From assembly GCF_001685025.1 (NCBI RefSeq), contig NZ_MAYU01000001.1:186001-250000 (forward strand): 64,000 nt of DNA, written 5' to 3'. A program made the translations under genes and the position numbers. The notes beneath the pieces were generated by a model, which had not been told where the DNA came from, did no database searches, and saw only the letters and a list, made by a program, of their open reading frames with translations. The DNA is from Bacillus sp. FJAT-27225 (lineage in GTDB: Bacteria; Bacillota; Bacilli; Bacillales; Cytobacillaceae). Shown here piece by piece: positions 63,208 to 64,000 of the stretch. Every line of letters starts with the position of its first letter. Position 1 is the first letter of the stretch.

Positions 63208-63915
63208 TTGACACATTATCGGACACTGCTATTTGATATCGATGACACATTGCTTGATTTTGGCGCTACCGAACAAGGTGCGCTCCGCAAGCTGTTTGAA
63301 TCAGAGGGGCTTGCCGTTACAACCGAATTGCTTCAATCCTACCGAAAGATCAACCAAGGCCTTTGGGCAGCCTTCGAGGCAGGGGCTGTTACACGTGATG
63401 AACTCTTCTATACTCGATTCTCCAGGTTTTTCAGCGAGCTAGGCAAAGAGAGAGATGGCGTTTGGCTCGAGCATAAATACCGCAGTTTTCTCGATGAGGG
63501 CCACGACATGATTGAAGGGGCAAAGGATTTGATCACCAGGCTGCATGGGAATTTTGACCTGTATATCGTCACCAACGGCCTTTCTCTTACCCAGCACCGC
63601 CGCCTGACCGCTGCCGGCTTGCTGCCGTATTTTAAGAATGTTTTCGTATCGGAGGATACTGGCTACCAAAAGCCGATGAAGGAATACTTTGATTACGTGA
63701 TTGAACGGATCCCGGGTTTCTCGGCAGAAACCGCACTCATCATTGGCGATTCGCTGACCGCTGATATCAGGGGCGGCAACCAGGCAGGAATCGATACCTG
63801 CTGGTTTAACCCTCATCGGAAAGCCAACGAAACTGGCATTCTGCCAACCTATGAGATTACGTATCTTGATGAGCTGGAAGGAATTCTTGAAACGAATCTT
63901 TCGAAAATCCGATAA
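63208..63915 (+). CDS. yfnB: HAD-family nucleotidase, YjjG/YfnB type
   Basis: 235 aa from TTG 63208 with AGAGGCG, the same length as Bacillus YfnB. HAD motifs: DIDDTLLDFGA (I), YIVTNGLS (II), QKPMKEYFDYV with its Lys (III), and ALIIGDSLTADIRGGNQAGI (IV). The YjjG group removes phosphate from damaged or non-canonical pyrimidine nucleotides. An in-frame codon at 63163 would extend it without a ribosome site. Confidence 0.92.
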   Translation: MTHYRTLLFDIDDTLLDFGATEQGALRKLFESEGLAVTTELLQSYRKINQGLWAAFEAGAVTRDELFYTRFSRFFSELGKERDGVWLEHKYRSFLDEGHDMIEGAKDLITRLHGNFDLYIVTNGLSLTQHRRLTAAGLLPYFKNVFVSEDTGYQKPMKEYFDYVIERIPGFSAETALIIGDSLTADIRGGNQAGIDTCWFNPHRKANETGILPTYEITYLDELEGILETNLSKIR

Positions 63916-63920
63916 AATGG

Positions 63921-63948
63921 AGAAGGCTGGCCCAACAGCCAGCCTTCT
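63921..63948 (+). terminator. Terminator
   Basis: AGAAGGCTGGC pairs with GCCAGCCTTCT around CCAACA. Confidence 0.8.
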
Positions 63949-64000
63949 ATAACTACTCTCTCAAAGACTCGTTTTCAATCGAAATGATTGTGTGGTGTTT

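Overview
The window reads as chromosome of an aerobic, spore-forming, low-GC Bacillaceae bacterium. The evidence is alpha/beta-type small acid-soluble spore proteins, a SleB/CwlJ-type cortex hydrolase, CotB-like coat domains, an RsbR stressosome protein, a LexA box of Bacillus type, a purine riboswitch on a nucleoside transporter, AGGAGG-type ribosome binding sites with many TTG/GTG starts, and two dispersed Bacillaceae palindromic repeats. No rRNA, tRNA, CRISPR array, integrase or transposase was seen.

Layout. 0-7 kb: small hypotheticals, an ECF sigma/membrane-partner pair, an M15 peptidase lipoprotein with a TraX-like protein, a VOC protein, methionine aminopeptidase and a coiled-coil protein. 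7-17 kb: an unusual PTS permease (EIIC-EIIA, no EIIB, phospho-His replaced by Tyr), a catalase, VOC proteins, a nucleoside hydrolase, a DNA-alkylation-repair protein and a methyltransferase-like protein. 16.5-18 kb: nupG under a guanine-class riboswitch. 18-27 kb: the standout locus, a manganese-oxidase (mnx) cluster. It has a 1217-residue MnxG multicopper oxidase, the small MnxE/MnxF-type subunits, two larger flanking proteins, a convergent Cys/His-rich protein, a SCO-type copper chaperone and a divergent pair of membrane proteins. Five of these proteins carry what looks like the same small CotB/Sm-like beta-barrel.

27-38 kb: RsbR homologue, modAB without modC, a second ECF locus whose sigma gene is frameshifted, a ROK repressor/MFS/acetyltransferase sugar cassette with strong operators, a LexA-controlled YolD-like protein, an esterase and a probably frameshifted membrane gene. 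38-47 kb: CBS-domain protein, an apparent half-length SASP, sirtuin, zinc-ribbon microprotein, and a dihydroorotate-dehydrogenase-like domain fused to a duplicated membrane domain. 47.7-51.8 kb: an AT-rich island (FCD GntR regulator, SDR, zinc ADH lacking the structural zinc cysteines) bracketed by related 66-bp repeats, with two perfect 24-25 bp palindromes before the SDR. 52-64 kb: AraC regulator, MFS exporter, FMN reductase, HXXEE protein, glutathionyl-hydroquinone-reductase homologue, SASP, a YlbC-like CAP protein, a YkvT-like hydrolase, a tandem pair of unknown membrane-anchored proteins and a YfnB/YjjG-type nucleotidase.

How it fits together: the mnx genes probably act in the mother cell to build a copper enzyme into the outer spore layers. 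MnxG oxidises Mn(II), the small barrel proteins form its partner ring and coat anchors, and the SCO protein and the Cys/His-rich protein probably handle metal. Function assignments rest on reading motifs and remembered family features; no database search was possible.
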